From contig NZ_PVYX01000001.1 in NCBI RefSeq assembly GCF_003001695.1, forward strand, positions 1,488,001 to 1,552,000: a stretch of DNA of 64,000 nucleotides, read 5' to 3'. The stretch comes from Flagellimonas meridianipacifica. Its GTDB lineage: Bacteria > Bacteroidota > Bacteroidia > Flavobacteriales > Flavobacteriaceae. Shown one piece after another: positions 9,076-17,125 of this stretch. The notes under the pieces are model-generated. The model had not been told where the DNA came from, made no database searches, and saw only the letters and a program-made list of their open reading frames with translations. The translations under genes and the position numbers were made by a program. Position 1 is the stretch's first letter, and each line of letters opens with the position of its first letter.

Positions 9076-9098
9076 TTGTAAATTACAACTGGTTGCAA
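9076..9098. promoter_or_regulatory. Inverted repeat TTGTAA/TTACAA with GGTTGC half-site upstream of OmpA gene
   Basis: TTGTAA (9076-9081) and TTACAA (9083-9088) form a perfect inverted repeat with a one-base centre, followed at once by CTGGTTGCAA, a string also found upstream of the DinB gene near 28281. It lies about 45-65 bases upstream of the OmpA-family start at 9032 and is a candidate operator. The rest of the 9033-9293 gap shows no gene. Confidence 0.35.
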
Positions 9099-9240
9099 TA
9101 TAATATAATTTCTGTTTGCAGTACAAATTTTGAGTTGGCTTTTCCGATTGGCTACAGGAGAATCAAATTCCTTTTTTCGTTGTATGTGATATGGATATGA
9201 ATGCATAAAGAGTTGAGCATTGGATAATCTTAATCAAGCC

Positions 9241-9281
9241 TGTCAACACAAAGCCCAAAAGTCATGGGCTTTGTGTTGACA
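9241..9281 (-). terminator. Perfect 17-bp hairpin after the YciI gene
   Basis: TGTCAACACAAAGCCCA (9241-9257) is exactly complementary to TGGGCTTTGTGTTGACA (9265-9281) with a seven-base loop. It starts 12 bases downstream of the YciI stop at 9294. No long U-run follows on the minus strand, so it may act as a terminator helped by its very stable stem or as an mRNA 3'-end stabiliser. Confidence 0.6.
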
Positions 9282-9293
9282 CGCCCGATGCAA

Positions 9294-9653
9294 CTAGTTT
9301 ATTCCTTCGACCTTCATTATCTGTCTTACTTCAATTTTCCAATTCCCATCTTCAAATCTGGGGTCAGCTTTTGCAATTCGGATGGCTTCCTGCAAATCGT
9401 CAGCCATTAAATGATAATACCCTGAGATTACTTCTTTTGTTTCATTGTACGGACCGTCCACTAGACTGCCATTTTTTAACGAAACAACAGACCCCTCGCT
9501 TTCCAAAGGTTGTGCGCTTTTCATTTTGCCACTTTTCACCAGTTCTTGAATGTAGGCACTAACTTTTTCGACATGTTTTTGTTGTTCTTTCAGGGAAAAA
9601 TTGGCAAGAGGATTGTCCTCATCACTTCTAATAAATAACATAAATTCTTTCAT
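9294..9653 (-). CDS. YciI family protein (DGPF domain)
   Basis: A 119-residue cytosolic protein with the YciI/DGPF pattern: MKEFMLFIRSDED at the start, LVDGPYNETKEVISGYYHL in the middle (DGPF motif as DGPY) and EAIRIAKADPRF near the end. It lies eight bases after a second YciI gene and about 470 bases after an ECF42-type sigma gene. Association of DGPF proteins with ECF42 sigma factors is well established; their exact role is not. Confidence 0.88.
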   Translation of the reverse strand: MKEFMLFIRSDEDNPLANFSLKEQQKHVEKVSAYIQELVKSGKMKSAQPLESEGSVVSLKNGSLVDGPYNETKEVISGYYHLMADDLQEAIRIAKADPRFEDGNWKIEVRQIMKVEGIN

Positions 9654-9661
9654 GACTCTTT

Positions 9662-10087
9662 TTAATTGATTCCACTTACTTGTTTAATTGGTCGTACTTC
9701 TAGCTGCCAACCATTTTCCTCAAACCTGGGGTCTGCTTTTGCAATGGCAATTGCTTCTTCCAAGTCTTTGGCTTTAACCACGTAATAGCCAGCTATAGTT
9801 TGATTGGCTATGGTGAGTTTTTTTTGACTGACCTGTCCATCTTTGGCACTAATAAGTTCACCTTCCATTGCCAATGGCTGGGCATCAATAAGCTTTCCTA
9901 ATTTTGCAAGGCCACCTATGTACGCTCCCACTTTTTGAATGTGTTCTTTTTGATGTTGAGCGCTCATTTCGGTCATTTGATTCTTACCCGAATGAACAAG
10001 AAACATAAACTTGGCACTTTCCGATTTTTGCGCCATGCTGGTCAATGTTCCTACTAACAGGCACATTAGTAATACTGTTTTTCTCAT
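9662..10087 (-). CDS. Exported YciI family protein
   Basis: A 141-residue paralogue of the neighbouring YciI protein, but with a signal peptide (MRKTVLLMCLLVGTLTSMAQ) at the ATG at 10087. The domain shows FMFLVHSGKNQMTEMSAQHQKEH, IAGYYVVKAKDLEEAIAIAKADPRF and a degenerate DGPF (DGQV). An exported YciI domain is unusual, as the family is mostly cytosolic. Longer in-frame starts upstream overlap the sigma gene and would bury the signal peptide. Confidence 0.82.
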   Translation of the reverse strand: MRKTVLLMCLLVGTLTSMAQKSESAKFMFLVHSGKNQMTEMSAQHQKEHIQKVGAYIGGLAKLGKLIDAQPLAMEGELISAKDGQVSQKKLTIANQTIAGYYVVKAKDLEEAIAIAKADPRFEENGWQLEVRPIKQVSGIN

Positions 10088-10124
10088 AATTGTTTTATGT
10101 AATGATTCTATATTCATACAACCA

Positions 10125-11387
10125 TTAAGAATTCGATATCGGGACAAGTGCCTCCCATTTTTTTTTGAGAAATTCTTTATCTATTTCTGTGGATGCCAAG
10201 GCTATGGCCTCTTTATAATGCTTTATTGCTTTTTTTTCATCTTTTTCATCTCCATAGAGTGCGGCTAGAGTGGCATGGTAAAGGTGATTTCTATGGGAAA
10301 GAAAATCATCCTTAAGTGACTCAAGCTCAAAAATAGCTTGCTGATTTCCATGCACGTTTGACACTGCAATTGCGCGATTCAGGCGGACAACAGGAGAATT
10401 CTCAAGTTCCAAAAGCGTATCATACAGTCTTAAGATTTCCACCCAATTGGTTTTGTTATAAGAAGGTGCCACGCAATGGTTGGCAGAAATGGTAGCCAAA
10501 ATGAGGTATTTCGATACTTTTTTGTCCTTAATTGCCCAATCAAGATATTGTAATCCCTTATAGCGCATGGATTTATCCCATAGATTACGGTCTTGTTGCG
10601 ATAGTTCGATGATGGTATTTTCGGAATTCATACGAGCTTGAAAACGGCTCGCGTTTAAAAACATAAGTGCCAGCAGGGCGTAAACTTCAGACTTATTTTC
10701 AATGGACTTGGAATTTGCCAAAAGCTCACAGAGACGCACCGCTTCTAGACACAAATCGTATCGTACTTGAATATTTTTTTGGGAAGATTTATAGCCTTCA
10801 TTGAATAATAGGTAAATAGCTTGTTGCATCGTATCAAGATGCTTTTCCAACTTATCCAGGTCGTCCAGATCCAAACTGGACTCCCTAATCTTTTTCCGAC
10901 CCCTAACGAGTCTTTTGTTAATGGTTTCGGTATTGGTGAAAAAAGCATTTGCAATCTCCTTGACACTAAAACCACAAAGGATTTTCAATATCAGGGCTAG
11001 TCTATTGTCCTCTGAAAGTTCAGCATGACAACAGGCCATCATCATTTTTAGTTGGCTATCGTTTATTTCGCCTTCGGAAAAATCAATGCCGTCTGTTGGT
11101 TTGACATCTCCCATTTCCAGCTCTAGCCTAGACTTGATGTTTTGTAGGTTATTGGAACGTGCGACGGTATTGATTGCTAGATTTTTTGCCGTTGTATACA
11201 ACCATGCCTCAGGGTTGTTGGGAATTCCATCAAAAGTCCAATGTTGTAGTGCTCGGTAAAGTGTCTCTTGCACAATATCTTCCGCAGTATGGACTTTTTC
11301 AATACCAAGATAACCGGTGATTACAGAAATCATTTTTCCGTATTCATTTCTAAAGCAATGTGCTATAAGTTGATTCGGTTTTTTCAT
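10125..11387 (-). CDS. ECF42-type RNA polymerase sigma factor with C-terminal extension (DUF6596)
   Basis: A 420-residue sigma factor. Residues about 12-80 are region 2 (AEDIVQETLYRALQHWTFDG), residues 120-170 are region 4 (LILKILCGFSVKEIANAFFTNTE). The remaining 250 residues form the long extension typical of the ECF42 group, with helical repeats (IYLLFNEGYKSS, LLALMFLNASRFQAR, LYDTLLELENSPVVRLNRAIAV) that match DUF6596/TPR-like sequence. In this group the extension replaces a classical anti-sigma factor. The two YciI/DGPF genes downstream are the usual partners and probable targets. It is divergent from the ArsR operon. Confidence 0.9.
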   Translation of the reverse strand: MKKPNQLIAHCFRNEYGKMISVITGYLGIEKVHTAEDIVQETLYRALQHWTFDGIPNNPEAWLYTTAKNLAINTVARSNNLQNIKSRLELEMGDVKPTDGIDFSEGEINDSQLKMMMACCHAELSEDNRLALILKILCGFSVKEIANAFFTNTETINKRLVRGRKKIRESSLDLDDLDKLEKHLDTMQQAIYLLFNEGYKSSQKNIQVRYDLCLEAVRLCELLANSKSIENKSEVYALLALMFLNASRFQARMNSENTIIELSQQDRNLWDKSMRYKGLQYLDWAIKDKKVSKYLILATISANHCVAPSYNKTNWVEILRLYDTLLELENSPVVRLNRAIAVSNVHGNQQAIFELESLKDDFLSHRNHLYHATLAALYGDEKDEKKAIKHYKEAIALASTEIDKEFLKKKWEALVPISNS

Positions 11388-11422
11388 ACTTCTTGTTAAA
11401 ATTAAATTCCAAGATGCTTAAT

Positions 11423-11441
11423 CACTTGTCAATTTCGGTCA
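11423..11441 (-). promoter_or_regulatory. 19-base block shared with 2758-2776, upstream of the sigma gene
   Basis: CACTTGTCAATTTCGGTCA here matches CACTTGTCAAATTGGGTCA at 2758-2776 in 17 of 19 positions. Both lie 36-44 bases upstream of a minus-strand start (11387 and 2714), and both are preceded on the plus strand by CAAGATGC, though at different spacing (5 and 17 bases). A common regulator or sigma factor is a reasonable inference, possibly the ECF42 protein acting on its own promoter. Confidence 0.4.
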
Positions 11442-11487
11442 GCAGGTTGACTGAAAAGTTCAACTTTTCAAAATACTGAAAATAATA

Positions 11488-11536
11488 TTGCGCAACCAAA
11501 CGATTTCATATACATTTGCTATCAAACGGTTGCGCA
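11488..11536 (+). promoter_or_regulatory. Promoter and operator of the ArsR-SRPBCC-DoxX operon
   Basis: TTG at 11488-11490, 20 bases, then TACATTTG at 11511-11518: a close match to the Bacteroidota promoter (TTG, 17-23 bases, TAnnTTTG). The inverted repeat TGCGCAACC (11489-11497) and GGTTGCGCA (11528-11536) overlaps the upstream element and the expected transcription start. This is the arrangement for autorepression by the ArsR protein encoded at 11539. Confidence 0.6.
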
Positions 11537-11538
11537 TT

Positions 11539-11859
11539 ATGAGAAGAGACATTTTTCAGGCAATTGCAGATCCGGTACGCAGGGAAATTATCACCTTGCT
11601 TGCCAAAGAAGAGATGACGGTCAATGCGATATCCGACAAGTTTGACATAAGCAGGCAAGCGATATCAAAGCATATAAAAATCCTTGAGGAATGCGGCATA
11701 ATTTCAATACATCAAAAAGGCAGGAAGCGCTATTGCCTTATCAAACCTAAAAGTCTTATACCCGCATTTATGTGGATTGAACAATACAAAAAATTGTGGG
11801 AGGAAAAGTTGGATTCCTTTGAGAATTACCTAAACGAATTACAATCTAAAAAACAATAA
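11539..11859 (+). CDS. ArsR family winged-helix transcriptional regulator
   Basis: A 106-residue regulator with the family core RRDIFQAIADPVRREIITLLAKEEMTVNAISDKFDISRQAISKHIKILEECGII, a winged helix-turn-helix. The cysteine metal sites of ArsR/SmtB sensors are absent; it belongs to the metal-independent branch usually paired with an SRPBCC gene, as here. The ATG at 11539 is chosen over an upstream TTG because the promoter overlaps that TTG. Two bases separate it from the SRPBCC gene. It probably represses its own operon through the inverted repeat at 11489-11536. Confidence 0.88.
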   Translation: MRRDIFQAIADPVRREIITLLAKEEMTVNAISDKFDISRQAISKHIKILEECGIISIHQKGRKRYCLIKPKSLIPAFMWIEQYKKLWEEKLDSFENYLNELQSKKQ

Positions 11860-11861
11860 CA

Positions 11862-12323
11862 ATGAACAATACAAACGATTTAACAAACCGAACATTGACC
11901 CTGGAAAGAACCTTTAACGCACCAATAGATTTGGTATGGGAAGCTTGGACTCAACCAGAGCATGTTGCCAAGTGGTGGGCTCCCCATGGTATGGACTTAG
12001 AAGTGATCAAACACGATTTTTCAGTAGGTGGAAAATGGAAATACGCCATGCCAATGCCTGATGGCAATCAATTTATATCGGAAGGAGTCTATTCCGAGAT
12101 AGTTCCGCAAAAAAAGATAGTCACTACCGCAGATTTTAGGCCTATGACGGAAGGTGTTGAATTGCATATCCAATTCGAAAAGGACGGCAATCAAACCAAG
12201 TTTACCTTTAGCGTCATTCATGAGACCGAGGAATATTGCAAGCAACAGGAAGAGATGGGCTTCTATAATGGCTGGGGCTCGGCTTTTGAAAGGCTTGACA
12301 AAATGCTCAATGACTTAACTTAA
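11862..12323 (+). CDS. SRPBCC domain protein (AHSA1-like)
   Basis: A 153-residue protein with the AHSA1 pattern: LTLERTFNAPIDLVWEAWTQPEHVAKWWAPHGM at the start and GWGSAFERLDKMLNDL at the end. The fold makes a deep hydrophobic pocket for a ligand, which is unknown here. It is encoded between the ArsR regulator and a DoxX-like membrane protein, a very common trio in Flavobacteriaceae. Confidence 0.88.
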   Translation: MNNTNDLTNRTLTLERTFNAPIDLVWEAWTQPEHVAKWWAPHGMDLEVIKHDFSVGGKWKYAMPMPDGNQFISEGVYSEIVPQKKIVTTADFRPMTEGVELHIQFEKDGNQTKFTFSVIHETEEYCKQQEEMGFYNGWGSAFERLDKMLNDLT

Positions 12324-12335
12324 AAGTTGATTATC

Positions 12336-12716
12336 ATGAAAAAAAGAATTCCCTTCTACATTGCTACAGGACTGTTGACTTTAATGGTCTTGGCCACAAT
12401 AGCCAATGCTATTTTTAATCCAGAATTTGCTAATCGGTTTTCCGATATTGGTTATCCAACCTATTTAATTATCCCCCTGATGATTACCAAGGCCATAGGT
12501 TTATTAGCGCTTTGGCTCAGTAAGAATACCCGAATTCTTGAATGGACATATTCAGGTTTTTGCTTTCTCTTTCTATTGGCTTTTTTGGCAGAGGTGAACG
12601 CTTCGAATCCAGATTATTTTTCGCCGGTGATTGCTTTGTTGCTTCTTTTTTTGTCCTATCGTTTTAAACAACAAAGGGATGGTAAACGCGAAATTGCCCT
12701 TGAAAGCAATTCTTGA
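12336..12716 (+). CDS. DoxX-like family membrane protein
   Basis: A 126-residue protein with four membrane segments and the DoxX-like layout: KRIPFYIATGLLTLMVLATIANA, then PTYLIIPLMITKAIGLLALW, then a WTYSGFCFLFLLAFLAE helix. The ATG at 12336 is preferred to a TTG at 12327. It is the third gene of the ArsR-SRPBCC operon, 12 bases after the SRPBCC stop. The family's role is not settled; some members act with redox or detoxification proteins. Confidence 0.8.
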   Translation: MKKRIPFYIATGLLTLMVLATIANAIFNPEFANRFSDIGYPTYLIIPLMITKAIGLLALWLSKNTRILEWTYSGFCFLFLLAFLAEVNASNPDYFSPVIALLLLFLSYRFKQQRDGKREIALESNS

Positions 12717-12824
12717 ACGTAGACCATAAATTATTGAACTTTTTTATCAAGCTATTAAAGACTGGTTTTATGAAATTGCCAAAAATTAAATTGCGAAGTT
12801 TCATTAATCTAAAAACAAAAAGCT

Positions 12825-13265
12825 ATGATAAAGTCGTATAAATTCACCTCAATTTTTTTACTGGGTCTTTTTTCGATTCTTCTGATATCATGTAACAATA
12901 ATGATGATGATCTTGACCCTGATGCTAGTTGTGAAGATGTCATATGCACGCTAGAATTGAGAAGAATGACCGTGACGGTTCAAGACGAAAACGAGAATCC
13001 CGTGGCTTTGGATTCTTTTGAAGTGGTCAATCTTAAAGATGGTTCAAATATAACAATAGCCGTAAGCCCGTCTGAGTTTGAAGGAGGGCAAGAGTTTGGA
13101 CAATATCCCTTGATTGAAGATGGGGTTTTTGGTAAAAATCAAGTCGAGCAAATACAATTTAGGGGTTTTATTGATGGTCAAGAAGTCGTTAGCAGTGATT
13201 ATGAGGTCAGTACCGACTGTTGTCATATTGGTTTAGTTCTTGGGAGTTTGCTCATTACCCTTTGA
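12825..13265 (+). CDS. Lipoprotein of unknown function
   Basis: A 146-residue protein with a signal peptide and lipobox (LLIS-Cys23) followed by an acidic NNNDDDLDPD linker that is typical of surface-exposed or spacer-bearing Bacteroidota lipoproteins. The mature domain has four cysteines (CEDVIC near residue 36, and TDCC near 131) that could form two disulfides, and a VTVQDENENPVALDSF segment resembling a small beta-sandwich. No family is recognised. It stands alone on the plus strand. Confidence 0.7.
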   Translation: MIKSYKFTSIFLLGLFSILLISCNNNDDDLDPDASCEDVICTLELRRMTVTVQDENENPVALDSFEVVNLKDGSNITIAVSPSEFEGGQEFGQYPLIEDGVFGKNQVEQIQFRGFIDGQEVVSSDYEVSTDCCHIGLVLGSLLITL

Positions 13266-13367
13266 TTTTCTATTCAATCATTTAAGAATTATTGCTCCAA
13301 TCCAATTTTTCCCACTTTCGGATTGCTAAAGATATCATGTAGACAGAATAGTCTCAAAAACAACCCA

Positions 13368-14276
13368 ATGAAAAACTTCAAGTTTATTCTATTATTACTT
13401 GTATTAACAATATTTGTAAATGCTTGCAATACTAAAAACCAGAAAGCAAACGATTCTGATTTTCCGGCCATGGAAAATCGCTATTTTGGACAAAAACCAC
13501 CAAGTTTAATTCCTGAACTCTTTGCTCCTGATGTTCTTTCTCAAGATGGGAATTTAGAAGAAATCACATACGCTTCAGATATGAAGTCGTGTTACTTTGT
13601 ACGGACAAACGGAAAACACAATGAACGTACTTTTTTCATTATCAAATACGAAAATAATCGTTGGGGGCAGGAATCTGAGACAGACATAAAATGGCCACAA
13701 TTTTCTGCTGATGGCAATAAGATGTTCATTGGCAAACTGTATAGAGAAAGAAAGGGTAATGAATGGTCTGAACCTAAAAGTCCTGGTGCTTTTCTAAAAC
13801 ATATGGCGCATGGTCGATCTGTCTCGGTTAAGGGCACTTACTATTTCACAGTATACAAAGAACGGGGTTCGATTGGCGCTATCTATTATGCGCGACTTGT
13901 TAATGGTAAATATGAAGAGCCGATTAAATTAAATGACGATATCAATACGGGAGAATATATTGCGGGATCTCTGATCTCTCCCGATGAGTCCTATTTAATC
14001 TGGAGTGTGCAAAGAGAAGGCGGATATGGGCAATCTGATCTTTATATCAGCTTTAAGAAAAATGACGGCACTTGGTCTAAAACAATCAATATGGGGCCAA
14101 TAATAAATACTGATATGGTGGAGAGCTCTCCAAAAATATCGCCTGATGGTAAATATTTCTTTTTTATACGAGGAGAATGGAAGTTAAATGAAGACGGTAA
14201 CCGTACTTACATTGGAAAACAATATTGGGTTGATGTTAAGGTAATAGAGAATCTAAGAGCAAAAGACAACGAATAG
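13368..14276 (+). CDS. PD40 beta-propeller lipoprotein (copy 1)
   Basis: A 302-residue lipoprotein (lipobox VNA-Cys20) with WD40-like PD40 repeats: [36 protein letters not shown], and [12 protein letters not shown]. The C-terminal [15 protein letters not shown] is shared with the two other PD40 lipoproteins in this region (14395 and 19185). The ATG at 13368 gives the lipoprotein signal. It is followed closely by copy 2. These propellers usually bind other envelope proteins or glycans; no ligand can be read from the sequence. Confidence 0.8.
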   Translation: MKNFKFILLLLVLTIFVNACNTKNQKANDSDFPAMENRYFGQKPPSLIPELFAPDVLSQDGNLEEITYASDMKSCYFVRTNGKHNERTFFIIKYENNRWGQESETDIKWPQFSADGNKMFIGKLYRERKGNEWSEPKSPGAFLKHMAHGRSVSVKGTYYFTVYKERGSIGAIYYARLVNGKYEEPIKLNDDINTGEYIAGSLISPDESYLIWSVQREGGYGQSDLYISFKKNDGTWSKTINMGPIINTDMVESSPKISPDGKYFFFIRGEWKLNEDGNRTYIGKQYWVDVKVIENLRAKDNE

Positions 14277-14335
14277 AAAGGGATATCAAAGAATTAAAAA
14301 GATAAGTAACAAAGAAACGTTTGGTAACAACACCT

Positions 14336-14357
14336 AAACTGCATTAAAACGCAGTTT
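14336..14357. repeat. Hairpin AAACTGC/GCAGTTT between two PD40 genes
   Basis: AAACTGC (14336-14342) and GCAGTTT (14351-14357) form a perfect 7-base stem with an 8-base loop, 60 bases after the stop of the first PD40 gene. It may be a weak terminator for that gene. A few bases on lies GGCGGTAATT, which is roughly complementary to a string beyond the far end of the next gene (15291-15305). Confidence 0.35.
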
Positions 14358-14394
14358 GGCTAAAACGTTGGCGGTAATTAAAAAACACAGAACA

Positions 14395-15261
14395 TTGAAA
14401 AAAAACGGACTTAAAATTTCTTTACTGATACTTGTAATATTTTTAAGTAATTGCAAAACGGATAAATCGAACACAAAAAAGAATGATTCATCGAACGAAG
14501 AAAACTTATATCTAGGTCTAAAACCTCCAGGTTTGACTCCCAAGCTTTTTGCACCTGGCATTGTCTCAACAGAGGCGCACCTTGAAAGTGCTGTTATGTT
14601 TTCACCCGATATGAAAGAGCTCACTTTCACAAGACAAGGTGGAGAATATAAAAAGACCGAATTGTTTGCTATGCAATACCAAAACAACCACTGGAGCAAG
14701 CCAACTATCTTACCTGTCGATGATATCAATGCCTATCGAGAGCGATTCAAGCCCAGTTTGTTAGAGATAAAAAGTCAAGAACCTTTTAAGGACATTCCCA
14801 TTATAGGCTTTACAGTCTCATCTTCAGGAACTATTTATTTCTATGTTTTGGACTTCAATGATGGTAGTGGCCATATGAGTTATTCCCGTTTTGTAAACGG
14901 GAAATACGAAACCCCTCAAAAAATGAATGAGAGTATTAATTCTTCAGGAAAATATATTGCCCATCCCTTTGTCTCTCCAGACGAATCATACATATTATGG
15001 GATGCTGAGAAAGAGGGTGAAGCCACCCCCGATATTTTTATCAGTTTTCGTCAACCTGATGGTTCTTGGGGGCCTGCAATTGATTTGGGAAATCAGATTA
15101 ACACCCCTGCCTATGAGCAGCACGTAAACGTGACACCAGATGGAAAATATTTATTCTTTTGGAGGGGAGATAGAAAGGTTAAAGAAGATGGAAGTTCATA
15201 TTTTATAGGAAGTCCATATTGGGTGGATGCTAAAATTATTGAGACACTAAGACCTCAATAG
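14395..15261 (+). CDS. PD40 beta-propeller lipoprotein (copy 2), TTG start
   Basis: A 288-residue lipoprotein. There is no ATG near the signal peptide; the TTG at 14395 (M)KKNGLKISLLILVIFLSN-Cys gives a good lipobox, with alternative TTG starts at 14356 and 14371. PD40 repeats include SPDMKELTF, SPDESYILWDAEKEG and TPDGKYLFFWRG, and the end reads YWVDAKIIETLRP as in the other two copies. It is a diverged paralogue of copy 1, also sharing LGLKPPGLTPKLFAPGIVS near the start. Confidence 0.78.
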   Translation: MKKNGLKISLLILVIFLSNCKTDKSNTKKNDSSNEENLYLGLKPPGLTPKLFAPGIVSTEAHLESAVMFSPDMKELTFTRQGGEYKKTELFAMQYQNNHWSKPTILPVDDINAYRERFKPSLLEIKSQEPFKDIPIIGFTVSSSGTIYFYVLDFNDGSGHMSYSRFVNGKYETPQKMNESINSSGKYIAHPFVSPDESYILWDAEKEGEATPDIFISFRQPDGSWGPAIDLGNQINTPAYEQHVNVTPDGKYLFFWRGDRKVKEDGSSYFIGSPYWVDAKIIETLRPQ

Positions 15262-15321
15262 CCTTTTTTAGAATATTAAAGGTAAAACACAACTACCGCC
15301 AGCACGGTGTACAAGCTATAG

Positions 15322-15345
15322 CGGTTTGAGTGCTTACCCAAACCG
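15322..15345. terminator. Hairpin CGGTTTG/CAAACCG after PD40 copy 2
   Basis: CGGTTTG (15322-15328) and CAAACCG (15339-15345) form a perfect 7-base stem with a 10-base loop, about 60 bases after the PD40 stop and between convergent genes. No U-run follows. The surrounding text has the look of the short interspersed repeats that separate accessory genes in flavobacteria. Confidence 0.35.
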
Positions 15346-15458
15346 TTACTGTATAAATTAAAGTATATTGTATTCTGAAAAGTAGTTCCTCCTTATACAC
15401 AACACCGATTAATTTGCCTGTTTTCTTCCTAACCAAAAAGGGTCAGAAGGACGTGATG

Positions 15459-15881
15459 CTAGCTTACAGGACTGTGGAGCCGAAATCTACTGTGCATAGT
15501 TCCTAATAGAATACCAAACAGACAGAATTGAATTAATCCTACGGTCCCCTCTACTGCAATCCAACTAACAATATCAGGCACTTTATATTTTCCTGCTTCG
15601 GTAAACGCTGGATAGCTTACGAAAAGTAAAGACATTAAAAAACCATAGGTTAACCCATTCTTCCAGCTTGGACTCTCTTTACAAAAGAACGGATACATAT
15701 AGGTTAAAACACCGCCCTGCAAAATCATGGTCAAAAAACCGAGGGGGAAAATAACTTCGTCATCAGGTCGCATATGGGGAACCTGGGCATAGTGCTCGGT
15801 GTTGATTACAAAATGGGATAGGGCCTGTACCGCAAAACTGATGATGATAAATACGATTGTTCCAGAAATAATTCTTTTCAT
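15459..15881 (-). CDS. Four-helix membrane protein of unknown function
   Basis: A 140-residue integral membrane protein with four hydrophobic segments and an exposed loop ALSHFVINTEHYAQVPHMRPDDEVIFPLGF after the first helix. No family is named with confidence. It lies three bases after the SnoaL-like gene and completes an operon with that gene and the sigma factor upstream. Confidence 0.65.
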   Translation of the reverse strand: MKRIISGTIVFIIISFAVQALSHFVINTEHYAQVPHMRPDDEVIFPLGFLTMILQGGVLTYMYPFFCKESPSWKNGLTYGFLMSLLFVSYPAFTEAGKYKVPDIVSWIAVEGTVGLIQFCLFGILLGTMHSRFRLHSPVS

Positions 15882-15884
15882 AGC

Positions 15885-16262
15885 CTAGTGATTTGCAGAC
15901 ATTTCTTTTCTGAACTCCTCTGCATCATAAAACACTTTTACGGATTGTATTTTTCCATCAGCAATACGATACCACTCGCTCATATCTAATGTTATCACTT
16001 TTCCAGAGGGCGTAGATACGTTAAACTCAACTTGGGTAATGACCCAATCTTCATTGGAAACAATTTCTTTCAATGTGCTGCCTTTTATCATAGGCGCAAA
16101 AGACATGTTTAGCTCAATAAAGTCTTTTTTGCCTTTTACTTGAGCTGCTGGGCCAATAAATTGAACATCGTCAGATATTACCTCTTGCCAGGAATCTGTA
16201 CCTGATTTTAATCCTTCATCAAATTTTTTGAATACTCCTAATGTTGTAGCTGAATTTACCAT
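15885..16262 (-). CDS. SnoaL-like / NTF2 family protein
   Basis: A 125-residue cytosolic NTF2-fold protein: GVFKKFDEGLKSGTDSWQEVISDDVQFIGPAAQVKGKKDFIELN, then LDMSEWYRIADGKIQSVKVFYDAEEF. The fold binds small hydrophobic ligands or acts as an isomerase/hydratase; residues do not allow a reaction to be named. It starts 38 bases after the sigma-factor stop on the same strand. In the ECF41 group a SnoaL domain is fused to the sigma factor, so a free-standing version beside this sigma factor may play a related sensing part. Confidence 0.8.
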   Translation of the reverse strand: MVNSATTLGVFKKFDEGLKSGTDSWQEVISDDVQFIGPAAQVKGKKDFIELNMSFAPMIKGSTLKEIVSNEDWVITQVEFNVSTPSGKVITLDMSEWYRIADGKIQSVKVFYDAEEFRKEMSANH

Positions 16263-16300
16263 TTTTACTTGTTTTCATTAGTAACTACTCTTTAGACAAA

Positions 16301-17125
16301 TTAGAAGACCTTTTCGGACGGGTTTTTTAAAATATTTTTCTTTTTGCCTTCGGCTGTCCAAGTTTCCAAGGATTCCAACATAAACGTATTCATTAGGGTA
16401 TTTGGTGAATTCAGGGGGTCTATGCTCTGGGTCAGTTTCATTCGAACATTGAGAAGATGTTCTTGATTATTGGCCTCCTCATACTTTAAATACTTATTTC
16501 TGGCTTTTTCAATATGTTCTTTTTGCTTATGGTTCAATATACTTGTGAGCGTAGTGCATTGGGTGCAATGTCCTTTTTTATTGACCAAGGCGCATCTTTC
16601 ATCGAATATCCTATTCATATGTTTTCTGGCATTGGCGATGGCATGTTTTGCCTTGCCTTCGGTAAGTTGGGTGATTTCCAGAATCTCAGAAATTTTAAAT
16701 TGATATACCTCTTTTAGCCATAGGCAAACTTGTTGCTCCAGAACAAGCGTTTTTACAATACAATTAAAACAATAGGCAATGTGTTCCTTGGTCTCATACT
16801 GTTTGTCTGGAGTGGTCTGGAATACCTGTTCGAATTTATCCCAATAGTCACTTGGTGGACGGTTGATTTCCGCACCGTAGTCTTGTGCACGTTCATCCCA
16901 TCTTTTTTGCCTCGCTAAATGATTTTTCGCGGTATTGTAGGCGATGCTAAATACCCAAGTTTTAAAGGACGAATCTTTTTTAAATGAATCTATGTTGTCA
17001 TGTACCTTTACATAAGTGGTTTGCATGATATCTTCCACGTCTTCAAGATTGGTGAGCAAGCGAAACAAAAATGACTTTAATTGGTCACGTAACTTAAAAA
17101 AATCACTATTAAAATTATCGGTCAT
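16301..17125 (-). CDS. ECF-type RNA polymerase sigma factor with cysteine-containing C-terminal part
   Basis: A 274-residue sigma factor. Region 2 shows LEDVEDIMQTTYVKVHDNIDSF and WVFSIAYNTAKNHL; region 4 follows AYCFNCIVKTLVLEQQVCLWLKEVYQFKISEILEITQLTEGKAKH. The tail carries RCALVNKKGHCTQC, so with CFNC there are two CxxC pairs that could bind zinc or sense redox state. Related sigma factors with the same CxxC and LVNK.G.C.QC pattern are known to me from other phyla. The ATG at 17125 opens an operon with the SnoaL-like and membrane proteins. Confidence 0.85.
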   Translation of the reverse strand: MTDNFNSDFFKLRDQLKSFLFRLLTNLEDVEDIMQTTYVKVHDNIDSFKKDSSFKTWVFSIAYNTAKNHLARQKRWDERAQDYGAEINRPPSDYWDKFEQVFQTTPDKQYETKEHIAYCFNCIVKTLVLEQQVCLWLKEVYQFKISEILEITQLTEGKAKHAIANARKHMNRIFDERCALVNKKGHCTQCTTLTSILNHKQKEHIEKARNKYLKYEEANNQEHLLNVRMKLTQSIDPLNSPNTLMNTFMLESLETWTAEGKKKNILKNPSEKVF

